33,994 nt of DNA from an uncultured Sphingomonadales bacterium (GCA_937863505.1 CALMGC010000113.1:18046-52039); one strand, 5' to 3'; shown: positions 16,196 through 25,690, numbered from the stretch's first letter. Notes: generated from the sequence alone by a model not told the origin. Program-made: numbers and translations.

Positions 16196-16256
16196 CTATC
16201 AAGCCCCTTGTTGGCGGGACGTGCCCGCGGGCGGCGCCGTTACCCGGCGTCGGTTG

Positions 16257-16273
16257 CGGCCCAAGCCGGGCCG
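16257..16273. other. Short inverted repeat between ntrX and hfq
   Basis: CGGCCC and GGGCCG around a five-base loop form a six-base-pair stem in the 111-base spacer upstream of hfq. No T-run follows in either direction. It may be a weak terminator or processing site; the rest of the spacer (16196-16306) shows no other clear signal, though an hfq promoter probably lies here. Confidence 0.3.
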
Positions 16274-16306
16274 TGTCACTAACCTAAGGTTGCCCTGCGC
16301 TCGCGG

Positions 16307-17683
16307 CTAGTCGTCGCGCGTGTCCGAAATGCCCAGAAGCTTGAGCTTGCGGTGCAGCGCCGAGCGTTCCATGCCGATGAAACTCGCCGTGCGCGAGATA
16401 TTGCCGGAGAAACGCCTGATCTGCACGCGAAGATATTCGCGCTCGAACGACTCGCGTGCCTCGCGCAGCGGCGCGCCCATGATCGCGCCACCCCCCGAAC
16501 CGCCGGCGTCCGCCCCCTCGCCCAGCACTTCGGCGGGCAGCAGGTCGAGGTCGATCCGCGCGAGGCGATCCCCGGGCGCGAGGATGATGGTGCGCTCGAC
16601 GACGTTTCGCAGCTGACGGACATTGCCCGGCCAATCATAGCTTTGCAGCGCGACCATCGCTTCCGGCGCGATCTCGGGCGTGCGGACCCGTCGCTCGGTC
16701 GCATAATGCGCGATGAAGAACGCGACCATCGGTGGAATGTCCTCGCGCCGCTCCGCCAGCGCGGGAATTACGACCGGGACGACGTTGAGCCGATAGTATA
16801 GGTCCTCGCGGAAACGCCCCGCCGCGATCTCCGCGGCAAGGTCGCGCGACGTCGCCGACACGACGCGCACGTCCACCTTCACCACGCGCGTCCCGCCCAC
16901 GCGGGTAAAGCTTTGCTCGGTCAGCACGCGCATGATCCGCGCCTGCGTCGCCACCGGCATGTCGGCGATCTCGTCGAGGAACAGCGTGCCGCCATGCGCC
17001 TGCTCGAGCAGCCCGGGACGGACGAGGTCACCTCCCTGCTCCACCCCGAACAGCTCTTCCTCGACCCGCTCGGGCGTCATCCGCGCGGCGCTGACGACCG
17101 TGAACGGCCCGGTCACGCGCGGGCTCCAGCTGTGCAGCAGCCGCGCCGCGACCTCCTTGCCGACGCCCGCCGGGCCGGTGATCAGCACCCGGCTGCCGGT
17201 CGCGGCGACCCGCTTCAGCGTCGCGCGAACGGTGTTGATCGCCGCCGACGCGCCGGTCAGGTCGTTGTCGCGCCCCGCCGACAGCCGCAGCGAGGCGAGC
17301 TCCTGCCGCAGCCGCTCGGTCTCCGTCGCGCGCTCGACGAGGAGCAGCAGCCGCTCCGCCTCGAACGGCTTTTCGATGAAGTCGGACGCGCCGCGACGGA
17401 TCGCGGCAACGGCAGTGTCGAGATTGCCATGGCCGGAGATGACCAGCACCGGCAATGACGGATCACGCCGCTTGATCTCGTCGAGCAGGTCGAGCCCGTC
17501 GAGCCGCGAGCCCTGTAGCCAGACGTCGAGCAGCACCAGGCTGGGTCGCCGCGCGGCGATCGCCTCCAACGCCGCGTCGCTGTTGGCGGCGTCGCGAGTC
17601 TGATAGCCCTCGTCCTCCAGCACGCCGGCGACGAGTTCGCGGATGTCGAGTTCGTCATCGACGACGAGGATATCGAGCGGCAT
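16307..17683 (-). CDS. ntrX: Response regulator NtrX (AAA+ type without GAFTGA)
   Basis: 458 residues: a receiver domain (Asp53 in LLDVW), a sigma-54-type AAA+ domain (Walker A GPAGVGKE at 170-177, Walker B TLFLDE) and a Fis-type helix-turn-helix (GNISRTASFIGMERSALHRKL). The L1 loop that should read GAFTGA reads VEQGGDLVRPG instead, so contact with sigma-54 is not expected; NtrX of alphaproteobacteria is known to lack it and to act with sigma-70 or by other means. The ATPase walker residues are present. NtrX is the partner of NtrY, encoded three bases upstream, and controls nitrogen, redox and envelope genes in relatives. The stop is followed by the hfq spacer. Confidence 0.95.
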   Translation of the reverse strand: MPLDILVVDDELDIRELVAGVLEDEGYQTRDAANSDAALEAIAARRPSLVLLDVWLQGSRLDGLDLLDEIKRRDPSLPVLVISGHGNLDTAVAAIRRGASDFIEKPFEAERLLLLVERATETERLRQELASLRLSAGRDNDLTGASAAINTVRATLKRVAATGSRVLITGPAGVGKEVAARLLHSWSPRVTGPFTVVSAARMTPERVEEELFGVEQGGDLVRPGLLEQAHGGTLFLDEIADMPVATQARIMRVLTEQSFTRVGGTRVVKVDVRVVSATSRDLAAEIAAGRFREDLYYRLNVVPVVIPALAERREDIPPMVAFFIAHYATERRVRTPEIAPEAMVALQSYDWPGNVRQLRNVVERTIILAPGDRLARIDLDLLPAEVLGEGADAGGSGGGAIMGAPLREARESFEREYLRVQIRRFSGNISRTASFIGMERSALHRKLKLLGISDTRDD

Positions 17684-17686
17684 GGG

Positions 17687-19891
17687 TCAGGTCCGGACGG
17701 GGGAAAACGTGGCGAGCTGCGCGTCACCGGGCAGAACGGGGCCGGGCAGATCGCGGCCGGGCAGATCGGGCATGTCGTCCTCAGCGGTGTCGAGCGCGGC
17801 AAGCCGGTGGGTGTCGAACGTCATCCGCACCACCGTGCCGCCGCTTGGCCGGTCGGAAAAGTCCATCGTTCCCGCATGTTCCTCCACGATCTTCTTGACG
17901 ATCGCGAGCCCCAGGCCGGTGCCTCGCGCGCGCGTGGTCATATAGGGCTCAACGATGCGGTCGCGCTCGGGCGGCAAGCCGACGCCGGTGTCGGCGACCT
18001 CGACGCAGACACGGCCAGGCGCATCGGACAGCGTGACCGTCACTTCCCCGCCCCGGCCCGCGGCCTCGATCGCCTCCACCGCGTTCTTGACGATGTTGGT
18101 CAGCGCCTGCCCGATCTGGCGGCGGTCGCAGACCAGCGTCGGCGCGGCGTCGTGCAGCAGGCTGAACCGGACCGCCGGATGCGCGACCTCGTGGAGGAGC
18201 AGCGTCTGGCGGGCGATGTCGACCAGCGGCTCTTCCCGGAACACGGGCTTGGGCATCCGCGCGAACGAGGAGAACTCATCCACCATGCGCCGGAGGTCAC
18301 CGACCTGGCGGACAATGATGTCGGTCAGCCGCGCGAAGGTCGTGTCGCCCGGCTCGACATTCCTGCCATAGCGCCGCTGAAGCCGCTCGGCGGCGAGCTG
18401 GATCGGGGTCAGCGGGTTCTTGATCTCGTGCGCGATCCGGCGAGCGACGTCCGACCAGGCGGCGAGGCGCTGGTTGCGGAGCTGATGCGTCATGTCGTCG
18501 AAGGTGAGGATCGGCCCCGCTTCGGCGCGAGCGATGCGGACCGCCAGCGTCCGCGCCTCCGCGCCCGCCTGTATCTCCACCACCGCCTCGCGCTGGCCGC
18601 TGTCGATCATCTCGTTGAGCTCGGGGGCGACCTCCCCCAGCGGACGACCCACCGGCGACACGCCGATGTCGAGCAACGCCGTCGCCGACGCATTGATGAT
18701 CCGCACCGTCCGGTCGGGCGCGACCGAGATCACGCCAGCCGACACGCCGCCCATCACCGCCTCTATCAGCGCGCGCCTCGAATCGAGCGCCGCGGTCTGC
18801 TGCTGCAGTTCGCCGGTCATGCGGTTGAACGCGTTGGCGAGCGTGCCGACCTCGTCGCGCGTGCGCGGGGCGGCGACGCGCGCGGTGAGGTCGCCCCCCT
18901 CCACGCGGCGCGCGGCATCGACCAGCTCACCCACCGGCGCGACCAGCCGGTCCGCGACCGCGAGCGCGATCCACACCGCGACGCCGACGATCAGCAGCGA
19001 CACCGCCAGCAGCGCGGCGTTGAACCGAAGCTGGAGGCTGCGCGAGCGCGCTTGCAACGCCCGGTAATCGGCCAGGATCGCATCGCCCCGGCGGAGCTGC
19101 GCGGCGAGTTGCGGGTCGAAGATGCGCGCCGCGTACACATAGGTATGCGCCTGATAGGCGAGCGGGACGATCGCGCCGATACGGTCGCTGCTGCTCACCG
19201 TCACGACCGGCGCGCCGCGGTCGAGGTCCGCCATCATCTGCGTCGTGATCACGTTCTTGAGCGGGCGACCATAGGGGTTCAGCACCGCGAGCGGGTCCTT
19301 CTCGCCGCGTTGCAGGATCATCGCCTCCGACAGGCCGCGTCGGTACGTCTGGAACAGCAGGCCCTTCTCGAACTGGCTGCTGTCGATCGGCATTTGGCGG
19401 AGATAGCCGGCGAGGTCACCGCCCATCGCGCCGACCTCGCCCGCGACCGAGGTCAGCTCCCGCGTGTAGTTCCCCTGCACCAGCGCGCTGGCGTTCACCA
19501 GCATCGCGCGGGCGCGCGCCGAGGACGAGAACTCGATGCCATATTGCAGCAACAACGACGCGGCGAGCGCGACCAGCAACATCGGCACCGCGGCCATGAC
19601 GGAGAACAGGGCGACGAGCCGGACATGGAGCTGCCCCTCGCCGCCGATCGGCGAGCGCGCCGCGCGCCGGTGCGCGATCCTGCGCCCCAACAGGATCATC
19701 AGCGCGACCCCGGGGACGAGGTTGGCGACCAGCAGCAACGCGACCAGTCCCTGCGGCAACAGCTCCTGCGCCCGCGCGTGCGCGGCGATGACGTAATAGC
19801 TCGCCACGCCGATCGCCGCCGCGACGGCCAGCACCGCCACCTCCACCAAGGGGGTGACGTGGAAGCGATGCCGCGGCTCGGCTGGGTCCAT
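17687..19891 (-). CDS. ntrY: Sensor histidine kinase NtrY
   Basis: 734 residues from the ATG at 19891 (starts at 19912 ATG or 19954 TTG are possible). Three N-terminal helices (about 15-36, 48-68, 91-118), a periplasmic region of about 160 residues, a fourth helix (293-315), then HAMP, a PAS-like region (370-460) and a HisKA domain with AHEIKNPLTPIQLAAERL (phosphorylated His488). The HATPase domain has NIVKNAVEAI, DTGVGLP and GTGLGLAIVKKI. This is the normal NtrY architecture; it signals to NtrX. The C-terminal tail after the ATPase domain is Pro/Asp-rich and of low complexity. About 75 bases separate it from ntrC. Confidence 0.94.
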   Translation of the reverse strand: MDPAEPRHRFHVTPLVEVAVLAVAAAIGVASYYVIAAHARAQELLPQGLVALLLVANLVPGVALMILLGRRIAHRRAARSPIGGEGQLHVRLVALFSVMAAVPMLLVALAASLLLQYGIEFSSSARARAMLVNASALVQGNYTRELTSVAGEVGAMGGDLAGYLRQMPIDSSQFEKGLLFQTYRRGLSEAMILQRGEKDPLAVLNPYGRPLKNVITTQMMADLDRGAPVVTVSSSDRIGAIVPLAYQAHTYVYAARIFDPQLAAQLRRGDAILADYRALQARSRSLQLRFNAALLAVSLLIVGVAVWIALAVADRLVAPVGELVDAARRVEGGDLTARVAAPRTRDEVGTLANAFNRMTGELQQQTAALDSRRALIEAVMGGVSAGVISVAPDRTVRIINASATALLDIGVSPVGRPLGEVAPELNEMIDSGQREAVVEIQAGAEARTLAVRIARAEAGPILTFDDMTHQLRNQRLAAWSDVARRIAHEIKNPLTPIQLAAERLQRRYGRNVEPGDTTFARLTDIIVRQVGDLRRMVDEFSSFARMPKPVFREEPLVDIARQTLLLHEVAHPAVRFSLLHDAAPTLVCDRRQIGQALTNIVKNAVEAIEAAGRGGEVTVTLSDAPGRVCVEVADTGVGLPPERDRIVEPYMTTRARGTGLGLAIVKKIVEEHAGTMDFSDRPSGGTVVRMTFDTHRLAALDTAEDDMPDLPGRDLPGPVLPGDAQLATFSPVRT

Positions 19892-19966
19892 GGGGCTGAC
19901 GCCGGCGATCATCGTGCCAGGCGATACACGCTTGGTGTTGCCCGGAAAACACAATCTTGGCCCGGG

Positions 19967-21391
19967 TCACCCCGGGGCAGCGCCGTTCGGACGCGGCTGG
20001 AGGCCGAGCGCGTCCAATCGCTTGCGAAGCGTGTTGCGGTTCAGCCCGAGCGCACGCGCGGCGCGAAGCTGATTGCCGCCGTATCGAACCAACACCGCCT
20101 CGATCAGCGGGCGCTCGACTTCCTCGATGACGCGTTGATGGAGCGAGCCGTCGTCCCACACGTGCCGGTTCTCCGCCGAAAGCCGGTCGAGATACGCGCG
20201 GACGGCCTCCGCGAGGTCGGGCGCGCGGACGACGCTCTCTCCCCGCGCGGCGAGCATAGGCGCGACATCGCCCGCGCCCAACACCTCGTCACGCGACAAC
20301 ACGCACAGCCGACGTATGAGATTCTCGAGCTCCCGCACATTTCCCGGCCAGCGATGCGCCGCCAGCAACGCGACCGCGTCGGCGTCGAGCGTGCGGCGGG
20401 GCAGTCCTTGCGCGGCGGCAAGGTCGAGGAAGTGCCGGGCGAGCAGCACCACGTCGTCGCCGCGCTCGCGAAGCGGCGGCACCGCGAGCGGCACGACGTG
20501 GAGCCGGTAGAACAGGTCCTCGCGAAACCGCCCGACTTTGACAAGCGTAGCCAGGTTCTGATGGGTCGCCGCCACGATCCGCACGTCGGCGCGGATCGAC
20601 CGTGCGCCGCCGACGGTCGTGAACTCGCCCGACTGGAGCACCCGCAGCAATCGCGTCTGCGCTTCAAGCGGCATGTCACCGATCTCGTCGAGGAACAGCG
20701 TGCCCCTCGCCGCCTGCTCGAAACGTCCGACCGCCCGCGCGGCCGCGCCGGTGAACGCACCGCGCTCATGGCCGAACAGCTCCGCCTCGATCAGCTCGCG
20801 CGGGATCGCGGCCATGTTGACGGCGACGAACGGCGCGGCGCGGCGCGGCCCGAGATCGTGGATTGCGCGCGCCACGAGTTCCTTGCCCGTGCCCGACTCG
20901 CCGGTGATGAGGACAGTGAGGTCGGCCGCGGCCACACGGGCGATGACGCGGTACACCTCCTGCATCGCCGGGGAGCGCCCGACGAGCGGGAGCGACTCTT
21001 CGACCGGCAGGGAGGGTTCCTCCCCCCGCAAACCGCGCGCGAGCGCGGCGGCAACCGTAGCGGTCAAGCGGTCGAGATCGAAGGGTTTGGGCAGGTAATC
21101 GAACGCGCCCGCTTCCGTCGCACGAACCGCGGTGGTGAGCGTGTTGCGCGCGGACAGGACGATGATCGGCAGCGTGGGGTCGCTCTCCGCCAGCTGCGCG
21201 GCGCGCTCGAGCCCGTCGCCATCGGGCAGCACCACGTCCGTGACCAGCACATCGGGCCGCGCTCGCGCGAGGTCGCGATCCAGCTCGGCGAGGCTCGCCG
21301 CGGTCCGAACCTCGTGCCCGGCGCGGCGCAGCGCCTGCGTCACCACCGTCCGGATCGCGGCGTCGTCGTCGACGACCAGCACCCGGCTCAT
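19967..21391 (-). CDS. ntrC: Nitrogen regulator NtrC (sigma-54 activator)
   Basis: 474 residues. Receiver domain with the phosphorylated Asp52 (VTDVVLPDGDG), then an AAA+ domain with Walker A GESGTGKE (164-171), an intact GAFTGA loop (211-216) and Walker B TLFLDEIGD, and a Fis-type HTH (GGNQLRAARALGLNRNTLRKRL). The intact GAFTGA shows that it contacts sigma-54 holoenzyme, in contrast to NtrX. It activates glutamine synthetase and other nitrogen genes when nitrogen is limiting. The start overlaps the ntrB stop by four bases (ATGA). The receiver and linker are of usual length. Confidence 0.96.
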   Translation of the reverse strand: MSRVLVVDDDAAIRTVVTQALRRAGHEVRTAASLAELDRDLARARPDVLVTDVVLPDGDGLERAAQLAESDPTLPIIVLSARNTLTTAVRATEAGAFDYLPKPFDLDRLTATVAAALARGLRGEEPSLPVEESLPLVGRSPAMQEVYRVIARVAAADLTVLITGESGTGKELVARAIHDLGPRRAAPFVAVNMAAIPRELIEAELFGHERGAFTGAAARAVGRFEQAARGTLFLDEIGDMPLEAQTRLLRVLQSGEFTTVGGARSIRADVRIVAATHQNLATLVKVGRFREDLFYRLHVVPLAVPPLRERGDDVVLLARHFLDLAAAQGLPRRTLDADAVALLAAHRWPGNVRELENLIRRLCVLSRDEVLGAGDVAPMLAARGESVVRAPDLAEAVRAYLDRLSAENRHVWDDGSLHQRVIEEVERPLIEAVLVRYGGNQLRAARALGLNRNTLRKRLDALGLQPRPNGAAPG

Positions 21392-22410
21392 GCGGCGCGC
21401 GGCAGCAGCAGGCGGAACACGGTGACTACGGGCTCGCCCTCGCGCGCATATCGGACCAGCCCGCCCATGTCGCGCACCAGCTTGTCGACCAGCGCGAGGC
21501 CGAGCCCCTGCCCTTCGGGTCGCCCCGACACGAACGGGTCGAACAGCTGGTCTGCGATCTCGGCGGGCGCGCCCGGGCCGTTGTCGATCACCGCGATCTC
21601 GATCGGCAGCGCGCGACGCGGTCGTCCCGGCCCGGCGCTCACCGTCATGCCATGCCGGTACGCCGTCGAGAGGGTGATGCGCCGATCGGCTTGCGGGCCA
21701 AGCGCTTCCGCCGCGTTCTTGACGAGGTTGAGCAGCACCTGGACCAACGCGTCGCGGTTCACCTCGGCGTCGGGGAGCGAGGGGTCGAACCGCTCTTCCC
21801 ACCGGACATGGCGCGCAAACCCCGCGGCCGCGACCCGACGCACATGGGCGAGCACCGGGTAGATATTTTCCGCAGCGATCGGCAGCGCGCGTGCGTCGGT
21901 GAAGTCCTGCATCCGGTCGATCAGCCCAGCGATGCGGTCGACCTCGTTGACGATCAGCGTTGTCAGCTCGCCCGCGCCGAGCAGCTGCGCCGCGCCGCGA
22001 ATGCCCGACAGCGGGTTCTTGATCTCGTGCGCGAGCATCGCCGCCGCGCCGATCGCTGCACGCGCTCCGGCGGCGGGGCGGTCGAACCCGCGCGGGCCGG
22101 CGGGATGCAGCGTCACCACCCGCCAGCCGGGCCGGTCGGGCAGCTCCGCCCCGGCAATGTCGACGCGTAGCCGCAGCCCGCGCGCGGTCTCCACCTCCGC
22201 ATCGAACGCCGCAAAATCGTCCGCGCGCCGCTGCTGGCCGGGCAGCACGGCGGTGAACGATTGCCCCCGCATCGCCCGCTCGGACCAGTTGAGCAGCTGT
22301 TCGCACGCGGCATTCGCCTGCGCGATGCAACCGTCGGGATCGAGCGTCAGCACCGCCACGGGCAACGCGGCGACCAGCTCGGCCGGCCCGGGCCGCGCGG
22401 CACCGGTCAC
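21388..22410 (-). CDS. ntrB: Nitrogen sensor kinase NtrB
   Basis: 340 residues from a GTG one base after the dusB stop. There is no membrane segment: the protein is a soluble PAS-HisKA-HATPase kinase. PAS region about 10-110; phospho-acceptor His128 in LAHEIKNPLSGIRGAAQLL; ATPase motifs LNLVKNAAEAL, DNGPGAP and GQGLGLALVDKL. NtrB is normally controlled by the PII protein GlnB, which is not encoded here. Several upstream in-frame codons exist but fall inside dusB. The gene is co-transcribed with dusB (the nifR3-ntrB arrangement) and is coupled to ntrC. Confidence 0.94.
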   Translation of the reverse strand: MTGAARPGPAELVAALPVAVLTLDPDGCIAQANAACEQLLNWSERAMRGQSFTAVLPGQQRRADDFAAFDAEVETARGLRLRVDIAGAELPDRPGWRVVTLHPAGPRGFDRPAAGARAAIGAAAMLAHEIKNPLSGIRGAAQLLGAGELTTLIVNEVDRIAGLIDRMQDFTDARALPIAAENIYPVLAHVRRVAAAGFARHVRWEERFDPSLPDAEVNRDALVQVLLNLVKNAAEALGPQADRRITLSTAYRHGMTVSAGPGRPRRALPIEIAVIDNGPGAPAEIADQLFDPFVSGRPEGQGLGLALVDKLVRDMGGLVRYAREGEPVVTVFRLLLPRAA

Positions 22411-22411
22411 C

Positions 22412-23410
22412 TCAGGCCGCCGCGCGATCGAGCCAGAGCGCGTAGAACTGCGCGAGCATGGCACGGACGCGCGCCGGGTCCGGCTCTTGGTTGACGTGGT
22501 TGCGGAATTCGGCCGAGCCGGGCAGTCCGCGCGTGTACCAGCCGAGGTGCTTCCTCGCCATGTTGACACCGGTGACGATGCCATAATGGTCGAGCATCGC
22601 CTCGTAATGCACTGCGATCAAACGATATTGCTCGTCGAGCGACGGGTCGGGTACGCGCCCGCCACCGCCCAGCGCCGCCATCACCTGCGCGAGCAACCAC
22701 GGGCGTCCGTACGCGCCGCGCCCGATCATCACCCCGTCCGCGCCCGACTGGTCGAGCGCCGCGCGCGCGTCCTCGACCGAGCAGATATCGCCGTTGACGA
22801 TCACCGGGATCGACACCGCCGCTTTGACCCGCGCGACGAAGCGCCAATCCGCCTCGCCCTTGTACATCTGGTTTCGGGTGCGCCCGTGAACGGTGACCAG
22901 CTTCGCGCCGAGGTCCTGCGCGATGCGCGCGAGCTCGGGCGCATTGAGGCTGTCGTGGCACCAGCCCATCCGCATCTTGACCGTGACCGGAACCGACACC
23001 GCCTTCACCGTCGCGTCGATCAGTTGCGCGGCGAGTTTCAGGTCGCGCATCAGCGCGGAGCCCGCGTCGCCGTTGGTGACCTTGCGGACCGGACAACCCA
23101 TGTTGATGTCGACGATCGCCGCGCCGCGATCCTCGCTCAGCTTCGCGGCTTCGGCCATCTCGCGCGGGGTGCAGCCGACGAGCTGCATCGACACCGGCTC
23201 CTCGACCGGGTCCCAAGCATATTTCTGCAAGCTCTGGCGCGTGTCGCGGATCGCCGCCTGGCTGGCGATCATCTCCGTCACGTTGAGGCCGGAGCCATAG
23301 CCGCGCACCGCGACCCGGAACGGACGATCGGTGACGCCTGTCATCGGCGCGAGGATCACCGGCGTCTCGATCCGGACCGGGCCGATCTGCAAAGGGCTGA
23401 GCGTGCGCAT
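22412..23410 (-). CDS. dusB: tRNA-dihydrouridine synthase DusB (NifR3)
   Basis: 332 residues from the ATG at 23410. A flavin TIM barrel that reduces uridine to dihydrouridine in the tRNA D-loop. The features are [13 protein letters not shown] at the start, [10 protein letters not shown] with the catalytic Cys106, and [11 protein letters not shown] in the phosphate-binding region. The open frame extends 45 bases upstream, but only to a TTG with no clear signal. In alphaproteobacteria this gene (formerly nifR3) heads the ntrBC operon; here it is one base from ntrB. Divergent from ispDF across 83 bases, where both promoters must lie. Confidence 0.95.
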   Translation of the reverse strand: MRTLSPLQIGPVRIETPVILAPMTGVTDRPFRVAVRGYGSGLNVTEMIASQAAIRDTRQSLQKYAWDPVEEPVSMQLVGCTPREMAEAAKLSEDRGAAIVDINMGCPVRKVTNGDAGSALMRDLKLAAQLIDATVKAVSVPVTVKMRMGWCHDSLNAPELARIAQDLGAKLVTVHGRTRNQMYKGEADWRFVARVKAAVSIPVIVNGDICSVEDARAALDQSGADGVMIGRGAYGRPWLLAQVMAALGGGGRVPDPSLDEQYRLIAVHYEAMLDHYGIVTGVNMARKHLGWYTRGLPGSAEFRNHVNQEPDPARVRAMLAQFYALWLDRAAA

Positions 23411-23493
23411 GTGCCTAAGTTTCGGGCAGGTAGTCGAGCGGGCGGGTCGGGGCAAGGCTGGCGGGCGCGAGGGCGTTGGGCTAGGCGCGCGGC

Positions 23494-24654
23494 ATGACCG
23501 AAGTTCGCACCGTCGCGCTGTTGATGGCCGCGGGCCAGGGCGTCCGCAGCGGCGGGGGCGTGCCCAAGCAGTTCCGCGCGCTCGGCGGCAAAGCGATGCT
23601 GGCCCATGCCTATGCCGCGCTGAAGTTCCATCCGGCGGTGCACGAGGTGATCGTGATCTGCGGTGCCGACCAGCAAGCGGCGACGCGCGCGGTGCTGGGC
23701 GATGGGGTGCGCATCATTACCGGCGGCGCGACCCGGCGCGAATCGGTCCGCAACGGGCTGGAGGCGCTCCACCAGGAACAGGCCGACCGCGTGTTGATCC
23801 ACGACGCCGCTCGGCCGTTCCTACCGGCAGCGGTCATCGACAGATTGCTCGCCGCGCTCGATACGCACGAGGGCGCGGTCCCGGCGCTGCCGGTCGCTGA
23901 CACGCTTGTGCGCTGGGACGGAGCGCTCGGCGACAACGTCGCCCGCCACGGCCTGTATCGCGTGCAGACGCCGCAGGCGTTCATGTATGACGTCATCCTC
24001 GCCGCGCATCGCGACTGGCCCGATGGCGAGGAGGCGACCGACGACGCGCAGATGGTGCGCCTCGCGGGGCTGGAGGTCACTATCGTGGGAGGCGACCCGA
24101 TGCTGGAGAAGATCACGCATCCGCAAGACTTCGCCGCGGCCGAGGCGCGGCTCGCGGCGGCGATGGACGTGCGGGTCGCGACCGGCTTCGACGTCCACCG
24201 GCTCGAGGCAGGGGAGGAGCTGTGGCTCGGCGGCGTGCTGATCCCGCACGACAAGGGGCTGTCCGGGCATAGCGATGCGGACGTCGCGCTTCACGCGATC
24301 ACCGACGCGTTGCTCGGCACGATCGCGGACGGCGACATCGGCTCTCACTTCCCGCCCAGCGACCCGCAATGGCGCGGCGCGGACTCGGCGCGTTTCCTGA
24401 TCCACGCTGCGGACTTGATCGCGCGCGGCGGCGGGGCCATCTCCTTCATCGACCTGACGTTGATCTGCGAAGCGCCCAAGGTCGGCCCGCACCGGGATGC
24501 CATTCGCGCCCGCGTCGCGAACCTGTTGCGGCTGTCGCTCCGCCAGGTCAGCGTCAAGGCGACCACCACCGAACGGCTCGGCTTTACCGGGCGCGGCGAA
24601 GGCATCGCTGCGCAGGCCGTCGCCACCGTTCGCCTCCCTGCGGATCTGACATGA
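23494..24654 (+). CDS. ispDF: Bifunctional IspD/IspF (MEP pathway) enzyme
   Basis: 386 residues, a fusion. Residues 1-222 are MEP cytidylyltransferase: [17 protein letters not shown] (CTP-binding loop), HDAARPF, VQTPQAF. Residues 224-386 are 2-C-methyl-D-erythritol 2,4-cyclodiphosphate synthase: GFDVHRL (metal ligands Asp233, His235), [20 protein letters not shown] and [20 protein letters not shown]. It catalyses steps 3 and 5 of isoprenoid precursor synthesis. The fused form is common in alphaproteobacteria. It is coupled to the next gene by a four-base overlap (ATGA). Confidence 0.97.
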   Translation: MTEVRTVALLMAAGQGVRSGGGVPKQFRALGGKAMLAHAYAALKFHPAVHEVIVICGADQQAATRAVLGDGVRIITGGATRRESVRNGLEALHQEQADRVLIHDAARPFLPAAVIDRLLAALDTHEGAVPALPVADTLVRWDGALGDNVARHGLYRVQTPQAFMYDVILAAHRDWPDGEEATDDAQMVRLAGLEVTIVGGDPMLEKITHPQDFAAAEARLAAAMDVRVATGFDVHRLEAGEELWLGGVLIPHDKGLSGHSDADVALHAITDALLGTIADGDIGSHFPPSDPQWRGADSARFLIHAADLIARGGGAISFIDLTLICEAPKVGPHRDAIRARVANLLRLSLRQVSVKATTTERLGFTGRGEGIAAQAVATVRLPADLT

Positions 24655-25175
24655 AGCGTCTTGCCCTGTTGTTTTCCCTCGTCGCGCTCGGGTCCGCACC
24701 CGCCGAGGCACAGCGCCCGTGCCTGACCGCGCCCGAAGCGGAGTCGCTGGCGCTGGTCGCGATGCCCGAGATCATCCGCGACACCGGCGCGGTGTGCATC
24801 ACGCGCCTGCCCGCCAACAGCCTGATCCGGCAGACGCACGGCGCGTTCATCGAGAAGTACGAACACGCCGCCGACCACGCCTGGCCCGCGGCGGAGGCGG
24901 CGATCGTCAAGCTGAGCGACCCGATGGTGGAGACTTTGCTCCAGTCGCAATATGCCCGCCCGCTGCTGACGACGCTGCTGGTCCCACAGCTGGTCGGCAA
25001 GATCAACACGGACGATTGCTCGTTCATCGACCGCGTCGTGACCGACCTCGCGCCGCTGCCGCCCGCCAACGCCGCCGGACTAGTCGTCACCACGCTCCAG
25101 CACCTCAAGGCGGAACAGGACGCGGGCAAGCAGGTTAACCTGCCCAAGCTGCCCCTGTGCGCGGAGCCGCGTTGA
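24651..25175 (+). CDS. Secreted small protein with four Cys, unknown function
   Basis: 174 residues. I do not recognise the family. A Sec signal peptide ([20 protein letters not shown], cleavage before Gln21) precedes a mostly helical periplasmic protein. The four Cys (24, 49, 123, 170) are well placed for two disulfide bonds: one pair near the N-terminus, and the last pair in the C-terminal half. No catalytic motif is apparent. The gene is clamped between ispDF (four-base overlap) and pncC (one-base overlap), so it is co-translated with an isoprenoid enzyme and a nucleotide enzyme. The link in function, if any, is not visible. Confidence 0.78.
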   Translation: MKRLALLFSLVALGSAPAEAQRPCLTAPEAESLALVAMPEIIRDTGAVCITRLPANSLIRQTHGAFIEKYEHAADHAWPAAEAAIVKLSDPMVETLLQSQYARPLLTTLLVPQLVGKINTDDCSFIDRVVTDLAPLPPANAAGLVVTTLQHLKAEQDAGKQVNLPKLPLCAEPR

Positions 25176-25690
25176 TGGACACGATCCTGCCGCCCGAGCT
25201 GATCGCGGCGGCCACCCGCGTGGTGGAGGCGAACCGCGCGTCGGGGCGGCGGATCGTAACCGCCGAAAGCTGCACCGGTGGGCTGGTCGCGGCGGCGCTG
25301 ACCGAAGTGCCGGGCTGTTCGGACGTGGTCGAGGGCGCGTTCGTGACTTACTCCAACGACGCCAAGCTCGGCTTCCTTAAGCTCAGCTCGGACGTGCTCG
25401 ACACCTTCGGCGCGGTGTCGGTCGCAACCGCCTGGGCGATGGCGCAGGGTGCGATCCGGAACAGCGATGCGGACGTGGCGGTGGCGATTACCGGCATCGC
25501 CGGGCCTGGCGGCGGCAGCGCGAAGAAGCCGGTCGGCACCGTGGTGTTCGCGCGCGCCGAACGCGGGGCGGACCCCAACCATATCATCGCCGACCGGCAT
25601 GAGTTTGGCGATCTCGGTCGCGGCGGCGTCCGGCTTCAGGCGGCGCTGTGCGCGCTCGACCTGCTGATGCCGGTCACGCCGGCACCGTAG
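25175..25690 (+). CDS. pncC: CinA C-terminal domain / PncC-type nicotinamide-nucleotide amidase
   Basis: 171 residues, the stand-alone CinA-C domain. It has TAESCTGGLVAAALTEVPG (active-site Ser/Thr region), FVTYSNDAKLGFL and ITGIAGPGGGSAKKPVGTV, the characteristic glycine-rich signature. The enzyme deamidates NMN to NaMN in NAD recycling. The start at 25175 is picked from the TGATG overlap with the preceding gene; an in-frame codon at 25157 would lie inside that gene. The 3' end overlaps the convergent Coq10/RatA-like gene by 55 bases, which is a long overlap for this window. Confidence 0.92.
   Translation: MDTILPPELIAAATRVVEANRASGRRIVTAESCTGGLVAAALTEVPGCSDVVEGAFVTYSNDAKLGFLKLSSDVLDTFGAVSVATAWAMAQGAIRNSDADVAVAITGIAGPGGGSAKKPVGTVVFARAERGADPNHIIADRHEFGDLGRGGVRLQAALCALDLLMPVTPAP

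Noticed and set aside
16257-16273. Rho-independent terminator for ntrX
   Set aside because: The stem is only six base pairs and lacks a T-run, so it is listed only as an inverted repeat.
17807-21862. A 1351-codon open frame on the plus strand opposite ntrY and ntrC
   Set aside because: The minus strand carries unmistakable NtrY and NtrC. The opposite frame is open because high GC with biased third positions makes few stops; the product is Arg/His/Asp-rich without any domain.
23331-23900. A 189-codon plus-strand frame overlapping the ispDF start
   Set aside because: IspD is recognised in another frame with complete motifs; this frame yields an Arg/Gly-rich shadow.
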